Origin: Sialis fuliginosa
Taxonomy: Eukaryota > Arthropoda > Insecta > Megaloptera > Sialidae
Assembly: GCA_961205875.1 (NCBI GenBank)
Contig: OY540816.1
Coordinates: 9,868,701 to 9,932,700, forward strand
Length of the DNA: 64,000 nucleotides
Direction of reading: 5' to 3'
The position numbers and the translations under genes are program-made. Below are positions 33,481 to 45,322 of the stretch, piece after piece. The notes beneath the pieces were generated by a model that did no database searches, was not told the origin of the DNA, and saw nothing but the letters and a program-made list of their open reading frames with translations. Numbering within the stretch: the stretch's first letter is position 1; every line of letters starts with the position of its first letter.

Positions 33481-33985
33481 GGGTCAACTGGGGTAAAAGT
33501 GAAACAAAATACAAATCTTTCATGTTTTTTGACAGTCAACGATACAAATTCATACTTTAATTTTTTTTACTAGATGCGCTTATGAATAACCATTTTAAAT
33601 ACTCATCATTTGAACTGTACGATAATAATAATCATAATAAAAAAAGTGAAACAGGCTTCTAATGGAAAATATTTCTCGAAAAATTAAAAGAAAAGCTACA
33701 AAGGCAACTTTGATTTATCTTCTTTGTGGGGCATATCAAATTGAAATTGTAACTTTAATTAATATCTGAGCTATACAAAAAGTTATGTGCAAAGAATTAA
33801 AATTTAATTCACACGTTTTGACATCGACTAACAGGGAAATCTGTAGGAGTGACATCACTTATTAGGCGATTCATATTTTCAGGTCGCTTTAACAAACCTT
33901 TAATGATGATGTCAGTTTTTATAATTCTCCTATAAACAAATTAGTTTTTTAGTTGCAACCTTGTTTCACTTTTACCACACGATCT
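33481..33985. mobile_element. TA-flanked MITE, AAGTGAAAC family, copy 2
   Basis: Preceded by TA (33479-33480), it begins GGGTCAACTGGGGTAAAAGT. It ends TTTCACTTTTACCACACGATCT-type sequence followed by TA (33986-33987). It is collinear with 4504-5006 apart from small indels. AAGTGAAAC motifs recur inside. No ORF. Confidence 0.72.
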
Positions 33986-33987
33986 TA

Positions 33988-34750
33988 CAACCAGAAAGTT
34001 TTCATCGTGATGTTTACAACTCCTGTAATTTTTTTTATTTTTCGAATTATTTTTGAAACGGAGCGAACTAGAATAACAAATTTTTGATAAAACTTACAAA
34101 GAATATTAAGCATCTATAATTTATGTTCAATTCATTGTTTTCTATCTTTTATCATTATTTGTATTATTATTTTTTTCATCAAACATTAGAAATGTAAACT
34201 GCTGCAATTTTTAATTCGTTATTAATTTATAGACAAGATCGATATTTTTAAAAGTATATATTTGCAATAATCTTCTTTTTTTTAAATCGAACCCTCGATA
34301 TATGAAAATTTTAAAATATTTTCAATGATACATTATTTTTATTTATTTGTTGATAAAATAATATAAAAATCACGTGCTTTTGACAGACATATTACATTCT
34401 TTTGAACAAAAAAATTCAATACAATATATATTTAGTAAAATAAATTAAATATTGGTAATGAAGTATCAAAAACGTAAATTTATTAAACATAAAAATCGTA
34501 CAATCTAATTTTTAGAACTGTATTTGAAGTGTATCGGAAACTATTGAACTAAACGTGCGAAGTACATACGAACTAGTTTCTCTAGTTCTCGTGTGGGAGC
34601 GCTCTTTTGAACTAGTTCGTTCGTGAACTACACAAGTCTAATAGGAATGTCTCCTTTTTAAATAAGGATATGTAGAATATTTTCATCATACATTGTAAAT
34701 CTGATTTTATATTTTTAAAATTAGGTATTAATAAATGAATAATCAGATAA
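33988..34750. other. AT-rich DNA with a GAACTAGTTCG palindromic patch
   Basis: Near 34550-34640, ACGAACTAGTTTCTCTAGTT and TTGAACTAGTTCGTTCGTGA suggest a decayed short inverted-repeat element. The remainder is featureless. Confidence 0.4.
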
Positions 34751-35257
34751 TAAGCATGATGCCAGTAACAAAGTATCTCTGAAATTATTATTTTAAATTA
34801 TGAAATAAGTTAAAAAGATTCTAAAACATGCATTTATTTTTATATTAAAAGCTAGATTAATAGGTATGAGTTTTGTTCAAATAAAAACGCAAAATACAAC
34901 AATCCACCATGTTTGATAAAACACCAGTCAGAGTGGATGACGTCACGGCTACGTAAACGTCATTTTTGTTTCATTAATATCTGAACTGTTTATAAATTAT
35001 TTTGTGGTTTTAAATTATCAATTTGCTCAGTTTTGTGTTACCAAAAGTAAAACCGAGAAACATTGTTGACAAGGAGTATTTACATAGGCGTGACGTCAAA
35101 AATGCGCCATGACACCTGCAAGCGTTTTGACGTCAAATTCAAAATTAGTTTTAAAAGGGTCAATTTTTGTGATTAAACCTTTATAAGCATTTTTTTGGAA
35201 ATAAGAGACACGTAAGATCATCATAAAATAGTTTTTAAAAATTAGACATCATGCTTA
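34751..35257. mobile_element. CRE-bearing repeat family, full copy
   Basis: The ends TAAGCATGATGCC and GACATCATGCTTA are inverted repeats. Three full TGACGTCA palindromes lie inside at 34938-34945, 35091-35098 and 35128-35135. Further copies are at 45323-45840 and, inverted and shorter, 52563-52915. TGACGTCA is the CREB/ATF consensus; whether these sites are bound is unknown. No coding frame is present. Confidence 0.7.
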
Positions 35258-35728
35258 TTGTCAGCTAACAATAAGTAATATAGCATTTTGGTTGCCAACG
35301 TGAGGGACGAAAAAATTCTTATACTATTGCGTTTAATTAATATTCTCTGATATAAACAATAACACGTATGTATGTTTATATACATGCACATTTTGAATAA
35401 GTCGGTAAAGAAAAACGAATAATACCCATTTATAAATAAACAGCGTTCTGTACAAAAACAATGTTTGCACAAATAAAATCGAGGGAAAAAAGAGAAATAT
35501 AAATGACAACAATTAAACAAGGCAGAGCAGACAAATCGATGCGCATTTTTATTATTAATCCTTATAAAGCTGAAAAGTTAACACTGCACCCAAGCGGCGG
35601 GAAAAAATCTTGATTAATTTAATACTATTAGTGTTTATAGTGACGCGTTGCTTCTATTCACATACAGACAGAATGGTGGTATTTATATGTATACATACAT
35701 TATTCATATACGTAAGTACATCTATAAT
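35258..35728. other. AT-rich DNA, no gene seen
   Basis: The 92-residue minus-strand frame at 35242-35520 is Cys/Phe/Tyr-rich, begins in unique sequence and shows no domain. It is treated as chance. Confidence 0.4.
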
Positions 35729-35870
35729 AGGGCTGCTCGTCGAGACGAGACTTTTATCAGCCTCGTCTCAGTCTCGGTCTTGAAACGAGATCGAGACAAA
35801 CGAGATTGAACTTGATTTTAATGAAACAAAACGAGACGATATAGTTTATTTATAAATCTCGGTTTATCAA
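35729..35870. repeat. CGAGACGAG-type repeat
   Basis: GGGCTGCTCGTCGAGACGAG then CTCGTCTCAGTCTCGGTCTT and ACGAGATCGAGACAAACGAG. Related segments lie at 8635-8680, 10931-11010, 45945-46010, 47007-47025 and 47375-47450. Probably the subterminal repeats of a transposon family. Confidence 0.5.
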
Positions 35871-35872
35871 TG

Positions 35873-36226
35873 ACTAGCTGTTACCCGTAACTTCGTTCGT
35901 GTCATATATATAAATATGGCTTGCGTAGAATTTAGGATAAGTATAAGCTGTCACCAGCGAAGAAGAATAAGTAGAAGAAGGTTAGGTAATACAGATTCCT
36001 GTTATAGTCCGCGACAAAACAGGTCGCACGTACATACAAATGTCACTTATACATTTTTTTTATCTAATCAATTTTTGGAATACAAAGTAGCCTATGTCCT
36101 TCTTCAGGATGCAAGCTATCTCCTTACCAAATTTTATCAAGATCGATAAAGCGGTTTAGCTGTGAAAAGGTAACAAACAGACAGACAGACACTTTCGCAT
36201 TTATAATATTAGTATGGACTAGTATG
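35873..36226 (-). repeat. Lepidopteran-type dispersed repeat, inverted copy
   Basis: It starts ACTAGCTGTTACCCGTAACT and ends CGCATTTATAATATTAGTAT, the reverse orientation of 30905-31247. The 77-residue ORF here is repeat-derived. Confidence 0.65.
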
Positions 36227-36399
36227 GATTAGTTTAAAACTATTTGAAATTATATTAATCTTTCATGAAAATTTATTTTTTACTTTTCAGTGCATTTTTA
36301 ATAAAAGCTTGTTTTTAAATAAACATAGACCATAAATTATAGATATATTAACTACAATTTTTAACTTGACCATTTTTCTCTATTTCGCACTGTTTCAGA

Positions 36400-36650
36400 G
36401 TAATTCGAAAAATTCAAAAATCGACGTAGGTAAACATTCCGAATCCGGTTGAAAGATAGGACGTTTTCTTCCCAGACAAAAATTAATCTTAAATATAAAA
36501 TTTCATCCTTTTACGATTTATCGTAATTGAGTTACAGACCGACAGACAGACACACATACATCATAGCGAAAATAGTCAGAATGGATTAAGGGAAGATCAA
36601 AATGGATAATTCCATCAAAATCCGGATTTCGAAAAAAATCGGCTTCACTA
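36400..36650. repeat. Dispersed repeat fragment (CAGACAGACACACATACATC)
   Basis: CCGAATCCGGTTGAAAG..., CGACAGACAGACACACATAC and GTCAGAATGGATTAAGG are typical of insect non-coding repeat tails. No boundaries are resolved. Confidence 0.4.
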
Positions 36651-36889
36651 TACTTATACTATATGAATGTATATTTCATATACATGGGTATAAGAAAATA
36701 AAATATAGGTCTAATAATAAATAATAATCTAAAAGAAAAAAGAAAAATGAACATGTAAGATTTCTATTATATACTCATTCTAGAGTCTAGACCTCATCTA
36801 TTATCAATGAATTATCTTAATTGTATCATTATTTTAATGCCGCAGATCAGTTTATAATAATTAACATTATTATTAATAAAATAAGACCA

Positions 36890-37240
36890 CAATAACTCAT
36901 CTTAACGAAATCTCACCGAACTACAACAACACGAGAATGACCTGAACGAATTCCACGTATATATATTTATTAAACTCATAAATGTAATAATTGATACCCT
37001 GGGGGTATGAGCGGCTACCATCCATTCCATTCACAAATCTGGAAATAATTGTAACGTTGACATTAATTCTGAAATGCCGTGAAGGAATGTCCAGGTTATG
37101 GACGCTCGTTAATAGACCAGAAGCCTACAAAAACACTCTCGGCCACGCTTCCTATGTTTTAAATATTATGAAAATAAAAAACAATGTCGAGATTTGTGTT
37201 ATTGTTTGTGTATGTGTAATTCGTTTTTGATTATTCAAGT
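36890..37240. promoter_or_regulatory. Candidate conserved non-coding element
   Basis: Unique sequence of mixed composition with TTTATTAAACTCATAAATG and CCTGGGGGTATGAGCGGCTA, and no repeat partner. A 79-residue plus-strand frame (36991-37230) is open but unrecognised. It could be an exon fragment or an enhancer. Confidence 0.25.
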
Positions 37241-37571
37241 CATTTGACAGCTGTAAAATTGCACGCAGTTCTTAAATACATTATTATTTATAATGTAATA
37301 TAGTGTATACATGTAATAAACAACGTTAGGGTTATGTTTGACTGTAAAAAGTTTCTTCAGAGGAGAATTATTACGGTTAATGTTAATTATTATATTGTTT
37401 GCTAGTTTTTAGTAAGAATGTCATTGCATTGAGAGGTACTTAAGCAGGGACGTAGCCAGGAAACTCTTCATGATCTATCTAAAAGAACTTAAGCTTTTTC
37501 TTTGATCTTACCAAATATTAGTTAATACACATTAGGGTGGGTTGAAAATACGAAAATTTCGTGGATTAAAT

Positions 37572-37883
37572 CATAGGTGTCCAACCTTTTGAACCTTCCG
37601 GGCCGCACAGCAAAAATTTTATTTAATTTGGTTTACTAAGGGCCGCAGGTTATAATATAAAACTGTGAACCATTTTTTTTTTTTTTTGGTCGCGTCAATT
37701 TCAATTCCTACTGTTATTATAAATATAATATATAAATAGATATATGGATAGAGAGTTAGATTGGGAAGACCTTTTTTTTGTCGTAAATACTATTTTCTAT
37801 GTACAGTAAATTTTTTTATTTTTTTAAATTATGCTCGCGGGCCGCACCAAGGGTCCTCGAGGGCCGCGGGTTGGACAAGCTTG
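37572..37883. mobile_element. hAT non-autonomous element, TSD GATTAAAT
   Basis: Begins CATAGGTGTCCAACC and ends GGTTGGACAAGCTTG. GATTAAAT is duplicated at 37564-37571 and 37884-37891. Second copy of the 8766-9044 family, same orientation. Confidence 0.87.
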
Positions 37884-38220
37884 GATTAAATTATAATAAT
37901 ACAAACATGACATCACCAAATTTTCAAAACTGTATTATGCTTACGATTCAATTCGTGAAATTTTCCTATTTTAAAACCACCCTACAACACATATTATAAA
38001 AAGTATGCCGATAAAAAAATCATCTTTAATTCAGAATTTATATAAAATTAATTTTAATTAATTAATTTTTATTAAATATGCATTATTTATCTATGTAATA
38101 AATGTAGAATGTTTTTTATACAAATGAAACTTCTTAAAATTAATTATTAAAAAACAAAGAGTTTCTCATCAATATTGTCTTCAAAATATAAAATCTTATT
38201 TATAATTTTATAATTTTGTT

Positions 38221-38492
38221 GGGGAGCGTCCATTAATTACGTAAGGCTTTGAGAAGAGAGGGAAGTCTGTAAAACTTTACGAATCCTTACATGGGGGAAA
38301 AGGGGGGGGGGTTATAATCGTTACTTGAGTAAGATTATTTTTCTAATTAAAACCAGTCTTTTTAACTACTACTATACACATACCAAATAAAAAAATCTTA
38401 CGTAAAAAAAAGGGAATAGGGTCACCTACACTTACAGATCCTTACAAGAAGAGGGGGGGGTCATCCTTACGTAATTACGTAATTTTTCTTAA
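38221..38492. mobile_element. MITE with GGGGAGCGTCCATTAAT end
   Basis: GGGGAGCGTCCATTAATTAC at the left and CTTACGTAATTACGTAATTT near the right form imperfect inverted repeats, with G/A-rich runs inside each end. The family also appears truncated at 23405-23527, and a looser relative, with TTTGTGTGACGTAATTTATT, at 49480-49510. Confidence 0.5.
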
Positions 38493-38499
38493 TAAATAG

Positions 38500-39108
38500 G
38501 GACTTATCTATTATATCCCCGGCATTTGTAGATGTGCAAGTCTCATATATTATAAGATATAATCAGAAAAAAAGAAAACAGTAAAAATATTAAAATAACT
38601 GCTGTTAGTCAACACTGTTTCAACTCATTTTATTATAATTCAAAGAGTAGATTTAGCTCTTATTATTTATTCATATAAGGGTTTTTTACTTCATATAAAA
38701 TGCTAATAAATTGAAAAGAAAATCGAAACTTTGACCGTCAAAAATGGTCAGTGCTTTAAAAATAGTAAACTTACAACAATTATTTAAATAGCTCATATTA
38801 TTAACATCTAAAACAAGACTCTCCACACTTCACATGCACCGCGGTAGAGTTTGGTGGAAAGTTTTCTCGCAAGTTTTCTTCACCTAAGAGTTAGGTTATT
38901 AGTTCGGTGTGAAGTTATTAATCATTCATACGCACTGAGAGCTGACTGAAGTTGGCCGCAAATGCACTGCTTATGACAGCAATAGTCTTATCATTAATTA
39001 CACAAGTTCTGTGTGCTATCGCATTGCGTGAAAGTCTACGCTGTACTTACTCAGACATGCAGTGACGGATACACATTGGAGTGTAAGAGGAAGTGACAAT
39101 AATAACAG
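38500..39108. other. Mostly AT-rich DNA, no gene seen
   Basis: 38810-39060 is slightly less AT-rich (CATGCACCGCGGTAGAG, GAAGTTGGCCGCAAATGC) and unique, possibly another non-coding element. No exon recognised. Confidence 0.4.
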
Positions 39109-39116
39109 CTACTGTG

Positions 39117-39350
39117 CAGTGGCGTAGATAGCTTTTTGCGATGGGGGGAGATATGAGTGGTGGCTGCGAAATAAAAAAAATATTATTGTAATTTTGAATT
39201 GAATGACCTTTTTTTAAGGTCATCCAAATTACCAAATTTTGCCTATTTACTTGTACTATTTTCTACATGTCTTTAAATTTTCTCATTAAATAAACTCATG
39301 GGGGGTGATTAATCATCTTAATCCCCCCCCCCCCCCTATCTACGCCACTG
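39117..39350. mobile_element. hAT MITE, TSD CTACTGTG
   Basis: CAGTGGCGTAGATAG at the left and CTATCTACGCCACTG at the right are perfect inverted repeats. CTACTGTG is duplicated at 39109-39116 and 39351-39358. A C run lies near the right end. The 62-residue minus frame across it is incidental. A relative is at 42565-42939. Confidence 0.93.
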
Positions 39351-39375
39351 CTACTGTGACTTTAAATACATACAT

Positions 39376-39690
39376 AAGGTACTGGCACCAATCTTGGATA
39401 TGACCCCAGTAATGGCTATTTTTTAATTAAATGTACTGAATTAGAAACATGTGTTGATATTAGATTACTACCATTTCTGAATATTAACTGTCTTACAACG
39501 TGATTTGATGACAATCGGTCAATAGGTGTCAAAATGGTACTGCTTTACATTATTTCAAATTTGACGATTCTTTCTTTTATATCTTTTGTGTCGTAGTACT
39601 TATCATTTTGTAATCATTAGTAAGTGTCCATCACTACGTGCTCATTACTTACATAAACAAAATAAAAGGCTATAATTTAAAAAAACAGCA
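39376..39690. repeat. Third copy of the 18115/19893 repeat family
   Basis: TAAGGTACTGGCACCAATCT then GATATGACCCCAGTAATGGC, GTGATTTGATGACAATCGGT and TTTTGTGTCGTAGTACTTAT are collinear with 19893-20255 in the same orientation. It contains the inner-edge sequence otherwise seen only in the left arm. Confidence 0.7.
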
Positions 39691-41640
39691 ACCGGCCGAC
39701 ATTTATGTCAAATAAAAAAAATAAAAAAATAAAAAAACTATATTTAGGAGTTTGGTAATTAAATTGATTAAATAATAAGTTACTTGTTTTATTAACAACA
39801 TTATTCAAATGATACTTTTAGCAATTGATCTTTCGTCAGAAAAATATTATTGTATTCGTACAATTCCTTTAAGTTTAATTTCGTCAGAATTACTTATGAT
39901 AAATTAATATCTCTTCTTCTTCATCCGTTTAATTTGGAGTATGTGTAGTGTGTGTATTAGTAAGAATATATATATGTTAGGGAGCACAGGGACACAAGAT
40001 GGAGTGGGAAGTTGCTGATGGGTCAATCATAGCAAGTTACAACGAACATATGTTATTTTTTTCAGTTACGTCAACCTTACTCGACTATAACGTCAATTTT
40101 TGTTTAGTTCCTTGTGTTTTTATAATGTGTACGGAATTATCCCCAGTAAATATATTTTGAAAAAAAAATTGTTGAACGATCTATTTTCTAATTTTTTTTA
40201 ATACAATTTTATTTTATTGTGTACATACTTTACATTAATAAAATAATGATTTAGGTCTGCTGAAATAATATTATTTTATTACCTTAACCCCGTACTGAAT
40301 TTTTTTTTATAATATAAATTCACGCGTGGTTGATTTTTGATTCTTTACCTCAGTTATAACTTTACTTGGTTATATCTTATATCGACATAAAACCTGTGGA
40401 CTCTAGAACGTCGCTAAAACCGAGTTCGAGGGTACCTTAATATATACCTTAGTATATACTCGCTTACAATTAAACGAAATGCTTCTGTATTCACAAACAC
40501 ACATGCATGTACAAGGCACACACACATGCGTGTTGGTATTGTGTAAATAAACATCATGAAGACATAGGAACGTGATTTTTTAATTTCAGTTTGTATTAAT
40601 GTAGTATGTAATTATTTAATTGGAATGATATTTTAAAAAGTAACTAAAGTAATTATTGATTCATTAGTTTTTATTAAAATATAATTATATTCAAATGAGC
40701 ATAATTTATGCGTCAATGTTCAGTCTAATTTATATACTTTTAATTATTGGCTTTAATCCAACCACTAAATTTATTGCGAACTTCTATCTTTTTAATGAAA
40801 CCTCAATATTCATATATCGACTTTATATCTATACACATCCATATATCTTATAAAACTTAACATCTCTCTGTCTGTTCGTTTGTGCGCTTATAACTCGCAC
40901 TGAAAAAAAAAATATATGATGCCAACTTCGCCGCGAGTTTGGCCGTTTTGTAACTGCTTCAACTGATTGTGAATTTCAGTTGTTTCAACAATACGATGGT
41001 TGAAACAAGGTTTTATGTTTTTAGGGCGGTATTATTATAAAAAAATATGGATTTAAAATAAAATCAGTATAACTGAGCGAATTATGATAAAAAAAATCGG
41101 ATAAGTGGTTCGCGCACTTATCCGATTGGCGTGTTTTTTTTTTAATTCATAGATATGTTCTCTGGCCAGGTTATAGGATATATTTTGTTACGTTAGGTAG
41201 CATAATGAATAAACAGTGACGATAATAGTAAATCAAGTCGGAAAAAATCGTAAATATCTTGGCTCCTATGCGAAATAGGGGGTTTCCCCCCTCCCTAAAA
41301 CCGGTACCACCGTGGTATTTTTCCCGCCGGATCTAATTAAACTAATTTCAACCCTCCATACGTGACCGGGGGTGAAATATTTACTCTCGTGAGAAGCCGG
41401 GGCGAGTCCACTATGTACACAAAAAAAAAAACAAACAAAGTAATATATTTTTTACTAAATAATAGACAAAAATGCAAAAAATAAAAAAGAAGATTATGGA
41501 ATTTTGTGGTTGTTCAATTATTTAAACATTTAATTTTTAGGTTATATGTAAACAGATTAACAAAATTATATGTGAAATAAAATTCTAAAATACAACAAAT
41601 CTAACGATTTTTTTCAAGATTTATTTGCATTTATCTAGAG
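39691..41640. other. AT-rich DNA with one dispersed-repeat fragment
   Basis: Near 39980-40040, GACACAAGATGGAGTGGGAA and GCTGATGGGTCAATCATAGC are shared, inverted, with about 10205-10250. 41240-41410 carries CGTAAATATCTTGGCTCCTA and GTGAGAAGCCGGGGCGAG from the 15038/24283 repeat group. No gene seen. Confidence 0.45.
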
Positions 41641-41860
41641 AAAACATGCGCCCATCAACATCGTATTTGCATTCCTGATGATTGTCTTGTGTCGTAAGAT
41701 GACTGTGCTCAATTTAAACGGGTTCAATCGAGAGGTGGCATAATGAACAACTGCGCGTAAAGAATTGCCGCCGTTGTCAATATCAGCAGCAGTTCTCAAT
41801 CAGTAACATTGGTGTTCAATTACCAATTGTATCTGGTCATGGATCATGTATATAATAGTT
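41640..41860. promoter_or_regulatory. Candidate conserved non-coding element
   Basis: Unique sequence with CATCGTATTTGCATTCCTGA, GAATTGCCGCCGTTGTCAAT and CAATTACCAATTGTATC (homeodomain-type palindromic spacing). It lies directly upstream of the Penelope-like relic. The inference rests on composition. Confidence 0.3.
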
Positions 41861-41889
41861 ATAATAATATAATAGTAGTGACGTTAAAT

Positions 41890-42556
41890 ATAAATAAAAA
41901 CAAACTTGTTTGTTTAAACGTCAAAATTTATTAAAGAAGAGGAAAACGCAAGCTTTCGATTCACAGAATCATCGTCAGGCTAAAATATAATAAGTAACAA
42001 TTAAATACAATAAATATAATGCAAAATATTGATATTTTAAAATAAAAATTCAGAAATATACCTATTAATAAAGATTTAAATTTGAGAACGATGTCGTTAT
42101 CTCAATAATATTCATGTGACTACGGAAATGTTTGAAAAAATAACAAATCTCTTAGTAACTTAAATTGATTATAAAAAATTAATGACAAAAATAATTAATT
42201 ATTTAAAATTGTGTTGTAAATAGTAGATAATGTGGATATGTCAGTCTTCTTGTTAATTGTATTATTGTTTCTTTTTATGTGTAACATTTCGGAAATGTAA
42301 CGTTTAGTTTTATGTTTTTCATTATCTAAAATTTTTGTTTGTTTATAATCAAAAATATGCCCTGTACTATTTGTATGTATACTGCTAATGCTGTGGATGT
42401 TGGTTTTAATCTTGTATCTGATTTATGTTGTGTTTTTCTATTGATAAGTTTTTGTGATGTATTACCTACGTATAACAACTATTGTATGTTATTGTCTGGT
42501 GTGTTAAAAATATATTTAAGGTTATTATTAAAAACTCACACGAATTATATGTATGT
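41890..42556 (-). pseudogene. 5'-truncated Penelope-like retroelement with decayed GIY-YIG endonuclease
   Basis: Read on the minus strand, about 42480-42190 encodes two frame-shifted pieces. LLYVGNTSQKL then an INRKTQHKSD segment matches the YVG part of a GIY-YIG nuclease, and in the next frame TGHIFDYKQTKILDNEKHK then RYISEMLHIKRNNN matches its conserved C-terminal end. Stops and a frameshift show that it is dead. Downstream is a terminal repeat (41985-41905) with CTGACGATGATTCTGTGAAT then CGAAAGCTTGCG, a hammerhead-like arrangement. The reverse transcriptase is missing; the upstream side is cut at the hAT target site at 42557. Confidence 0.8.
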
Positions 42557-42564
42557 GCGATGTG

Positions 42565-42939
42565 CAGTGGCGTAGATAGGGGGAAGATGAAGGGGATCAA
42601 TCCCCCCCATGAGTCTACTTCATGAGAAAACTCAAAGATATTGTTTTAAACTTTTCTAGTATGAACAAAATAGTAAAAGTAAATAGGAAAAATTGGGTAA
42701 ATTAAGAAAAAAAAAAGGTTTTCAGTTATTGCTTGATTTTCAATTGAATGATCTTTTTTTTAGTAAGAAGGAGTAGACTAACTACAGTTTATATAACTAT
42801 ATGATCCAAAAAAAAAAAAATTTTTTTCATTTTGCATATTTTGGGGGGCCCTCAGCCACCTCTTTCCCCAGGGCCGCCGAGCTTCTAGTTACGGCCCTGG
42901 TCATATCCCCCCCATCGCAAAAAGCTATCTACGCCACTG
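42565..42939. mobile_element. hAT MITE inserted at the edge of the Penelope-like relic
   Basis: CAGTGGCGTAGATAG and CTATCTACGCCACTG are the terminal inverted repeats, as at 39117-39350. The flanking octamers GCGATGTG (42557-42564) and GTGATGTG (42940-42947) match at 7 of 8. Near its right side CAGGGCCGCCGAGC...TTACGGCCCTG suggests a further tiny nested inverted repeat. The 82-residue ORF is incidental. Confidence 0.88.
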
Positions 42940-43159
42940 GTGATGTGTTATTTAAATCATTACGCAGAGACTTTCACAGGACTTTCTTATACGTAATCCT
43001 GACAGTGAACAGTGTACATGATTCTTATTTTATTAAAATATATTTCTGACAAACTAATAAAAGATAGTATTATTCTCTATACATTGTAACAATATGATTA
43101 GTTAGACGTTTGGGTTATTGTATAAGTATCTGTAGAAATTAGTTGTAACCTTATATAAT

Positions 43160-43640
43160 CATTTTTTGTAGATAGACCCCGGGAGAATTGTAAGCGGTTA
43201 GTCGTTATTACAGCGTCGTGTGGTTAACATAAAATTTTAAAGTACAAAAAGCAAAGATCGATAGCAGTTTTGAAAATATTGCCCTTTACACTGTAATTCA
43301 CGTAAAGGGACAAAGACACTGTAGTAACGAGATAGGAATAGGATCAAGTTAAGTTAAGAAATTAATAAGTGCCAACGTAACTACTTTTGTTATAGTTTAT
43401 TATTGTGTATGATTAGTGCATAGATAGTGTATGATGTTGTTATGGTGTAAACTGTGATTTATACTTTCAATGTAAGTCTAGTTCAAGTTTAAGTTTGTTA
43501 TTAGAAATATATTTTTATACACTAGTTTAAAGGTGCGTTTCAGTACCCTGAGGTCAGTTCCAACCGTCCGATTTAAAGGAAAATTGAACCTATCTATTAG
43601 AATAATTAGTAAAAACGTTACAACATTATGTATCAAATGA
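43160..43640. repeat. LTR-like repeat, copy A (uninterrupted)
   Basis: Shares CAGTCGTTATTACAG-type sequence, TGTAATTCACG, ATTAGTGCATAG-type words, AAATATATTTTTATA and CCCTGAGGTCAGTTCCAACC with 53160-53940. Copy A reads without interruption through GGTGCGTTTCAGTACCCTGA, where copy B holds a MITE. Composition and the conserved end suggest an LTR or leader region, but no boundaries or coding region are seen. Confidence 0.5.
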
Positions 43641-43734
43641 ATTTTTTTGAACGCAATAACAACCGAAAACGTTTGGGCGTCAAAATAATAAATCCATCAC
43701 TTCTAGAAGCAAAATAAAGAGTTAGGTATAGGTA

Positions 43735-44121
43735 CAGTCACCTGCATTAATGGTCTTGCAGTTTGTATTCATTTTCGTTTATCACAAACTTAGTAGGCTC
43801 CTCCCATTTGATTATTATAATATTTAAATCATTTCTCCATGTATCAAACAAAGATAGATATTTTGAAATTCATTTGCTAGATAAAGAACTACTCTTCGTT
43901 TATAGTACTCATATATATTTGTGCAATTAAATTATTATGTAATCTATTGAAAATTGTATACGTAAATTTTGTGGCCATAAATATTTGATATTCCGAATTT
44001 TAGTATTTAAATATATTAAACTTGATAGATAAAGATAACCGATGATGTTTGTCTTTAAATTTGGAATCTGTTGTAAGCGATTCTAGCCTTTAGGGGGCCA
44101 GACGAGTTCTGCAGGCGACTG
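43735..44121. mobile_element. mariner-type MITE, copy A
   Basis: TA (43733-43734) then CAGTCACCTGCATTAATGG; at the right TTCTGCAGGCGACTG then TA (44122-44123). TA duplication and CAGT ends are typical of Tc1/mariner-type elements. Copy B, at 53498-53851, is nearly identical apart from small deletions. Confidence 0.85.
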
Positions 44122-44129
44122 TACATGAT

Positions 44130-44240
44130 ATCAGCGTGTTTATAAGCTCTCAGGGTTGCGTACTACTGGTCTACATCGTCACGGCTCAACGGACTAGCGC
44201 GATCCACCGTAGACAATTCAGTATTGTTCGAGCTCTATAA
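44130..44240. promoter_or_regulatory. Short CpG-richer unique segment
   Basis: CATCGTCACGGCTCAACGGA, CTAGCGCGATCCACCGTAG and GTATTGTTCGAGCTC stand out in AT-rich surroundings. Possible conserved element; no other evidence. Confidence 0.22.
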
Positions 44241-44437
44241 CCATGTTTCAATTATATACGAGTACTGCGTACATGTGATATGTACCTACACTACACAAAA
44301 AAACAAAAACTATTATTTTATGTAAAGCATCAGTGCTGATCGTTTGTCTTTGTAGTTTTCTTGACCTATTGCATTCATGAGTACCTAAATCCATAGAAAT
44401 TCAATTATATAGTTAATTTTCAAATTTTAATTTGCAG

Positions 44438-44502
44438 GGAATGTTAAGAGAGTTTCAGCAGCCAAGCTAAAATACAATTTTAAATGTCTAAATTATATGT
44501 AA
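44438..44502 (+). CDS. Weak candidate alternative terminal exon
   Basis: The acceptor AATTTTAATTTGCAG precedes it. Joined in phase 1 to the exon at 13171-13240 it reads GNVKRVSAAKL then KYNFKCLNYM and a stop at 44500-44502. A possible donor (AT|GTAATT) lies at the stop, so it could instead be internal. The peptide is short and unrecognised; a chance opening of this length is quite likely. Confidence 0.2.
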
Positions 44503-44693
44503 TTGCTATCATTTAATTAAGAAAGTAAGGTACCTACCTATATATTTTAAATTAAATTTTAGAATATTTCAAATAAACGTTAAATTTTAAAAACCTTTTC
44601 TAGTAATATAATATTTAGAATTTTAGAGGGAGGTCTTTTTCTTTAGTTTTAGATAAAAATTCGCCTATATAAAGTCTGGTTCAAACTAGACTA

Positions 44694-44947
44694 GTAAAGT
44701 TGACTTGGGCCAAGAAATCCTTGTTTTATATATAACGAAAACAATATTTTCTTAATATAAGAATATAATACTCTTAATCCAGAAAATTACTGTTTCTCTT
44801 TAAAGCAATATTGTCGGATGAAAACAATAATATACTTAATATTCTCAATCAATGCATGGATTAAGAATATATTCTTACATTAAGAAAATATTGTTTTCGT
44901 TATACATATATAAAACAAGATTTTCTTGGCCCAAGTCACTTTTCTAC
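44694..44947. mobile_element. Foldback MITE (CTTGGGCCAAG ends), copy 1
   Basis: The left arm GACTTGGGCCAAGAAATCCT then ATAACGAAAACAATATTTTC is mirrored on the right by ATTGTTTTCGTTATACATAT then TTGGCCCAAGTC. Arms are about 80 bp. A decayed copy is at 50596-50812. Terminal nucleotides and target duplication are unresolved. Confidence 0.65.
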
Positions 44948-45322
44948 CTGTGTATGAACAGATAAATTTAGTCAAGAAATTTAGTAAAACCATTTAGTCG
45001 AGTCAATTCATTTTTTTTTTGATCTAGTAGCGAACCCCACCGCTTTTCACTAAATACTAAATAAGCTACTAGATAAATCAGAACGCGATATCTTTAGTTT
45101 AGTTCATCAGTTGTCTCAAAAATTAAAACAACTCTCCGTCATTGTTAATGTTACAAAGTATTCTTTGGGATATTTTGCATCTCTCTTATTGATCCATTTT
45201 CTTATCTACATTCTTTTTTCTTTTCTCTCGTTAATTTATTCCTCCACTTCTTCTAATATAGCCATTACAAATTAATTAATTTGTTTATTTATTTTTACTT
45301 TGTTACGCGGTGCACTGTTCAT

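Noticed and set aside
42339..42575. 78-residue plus-strand ORF
   Set aside because: It is the antisense shadow of the Penelope-like GIY-YIG relic on the minus strand.
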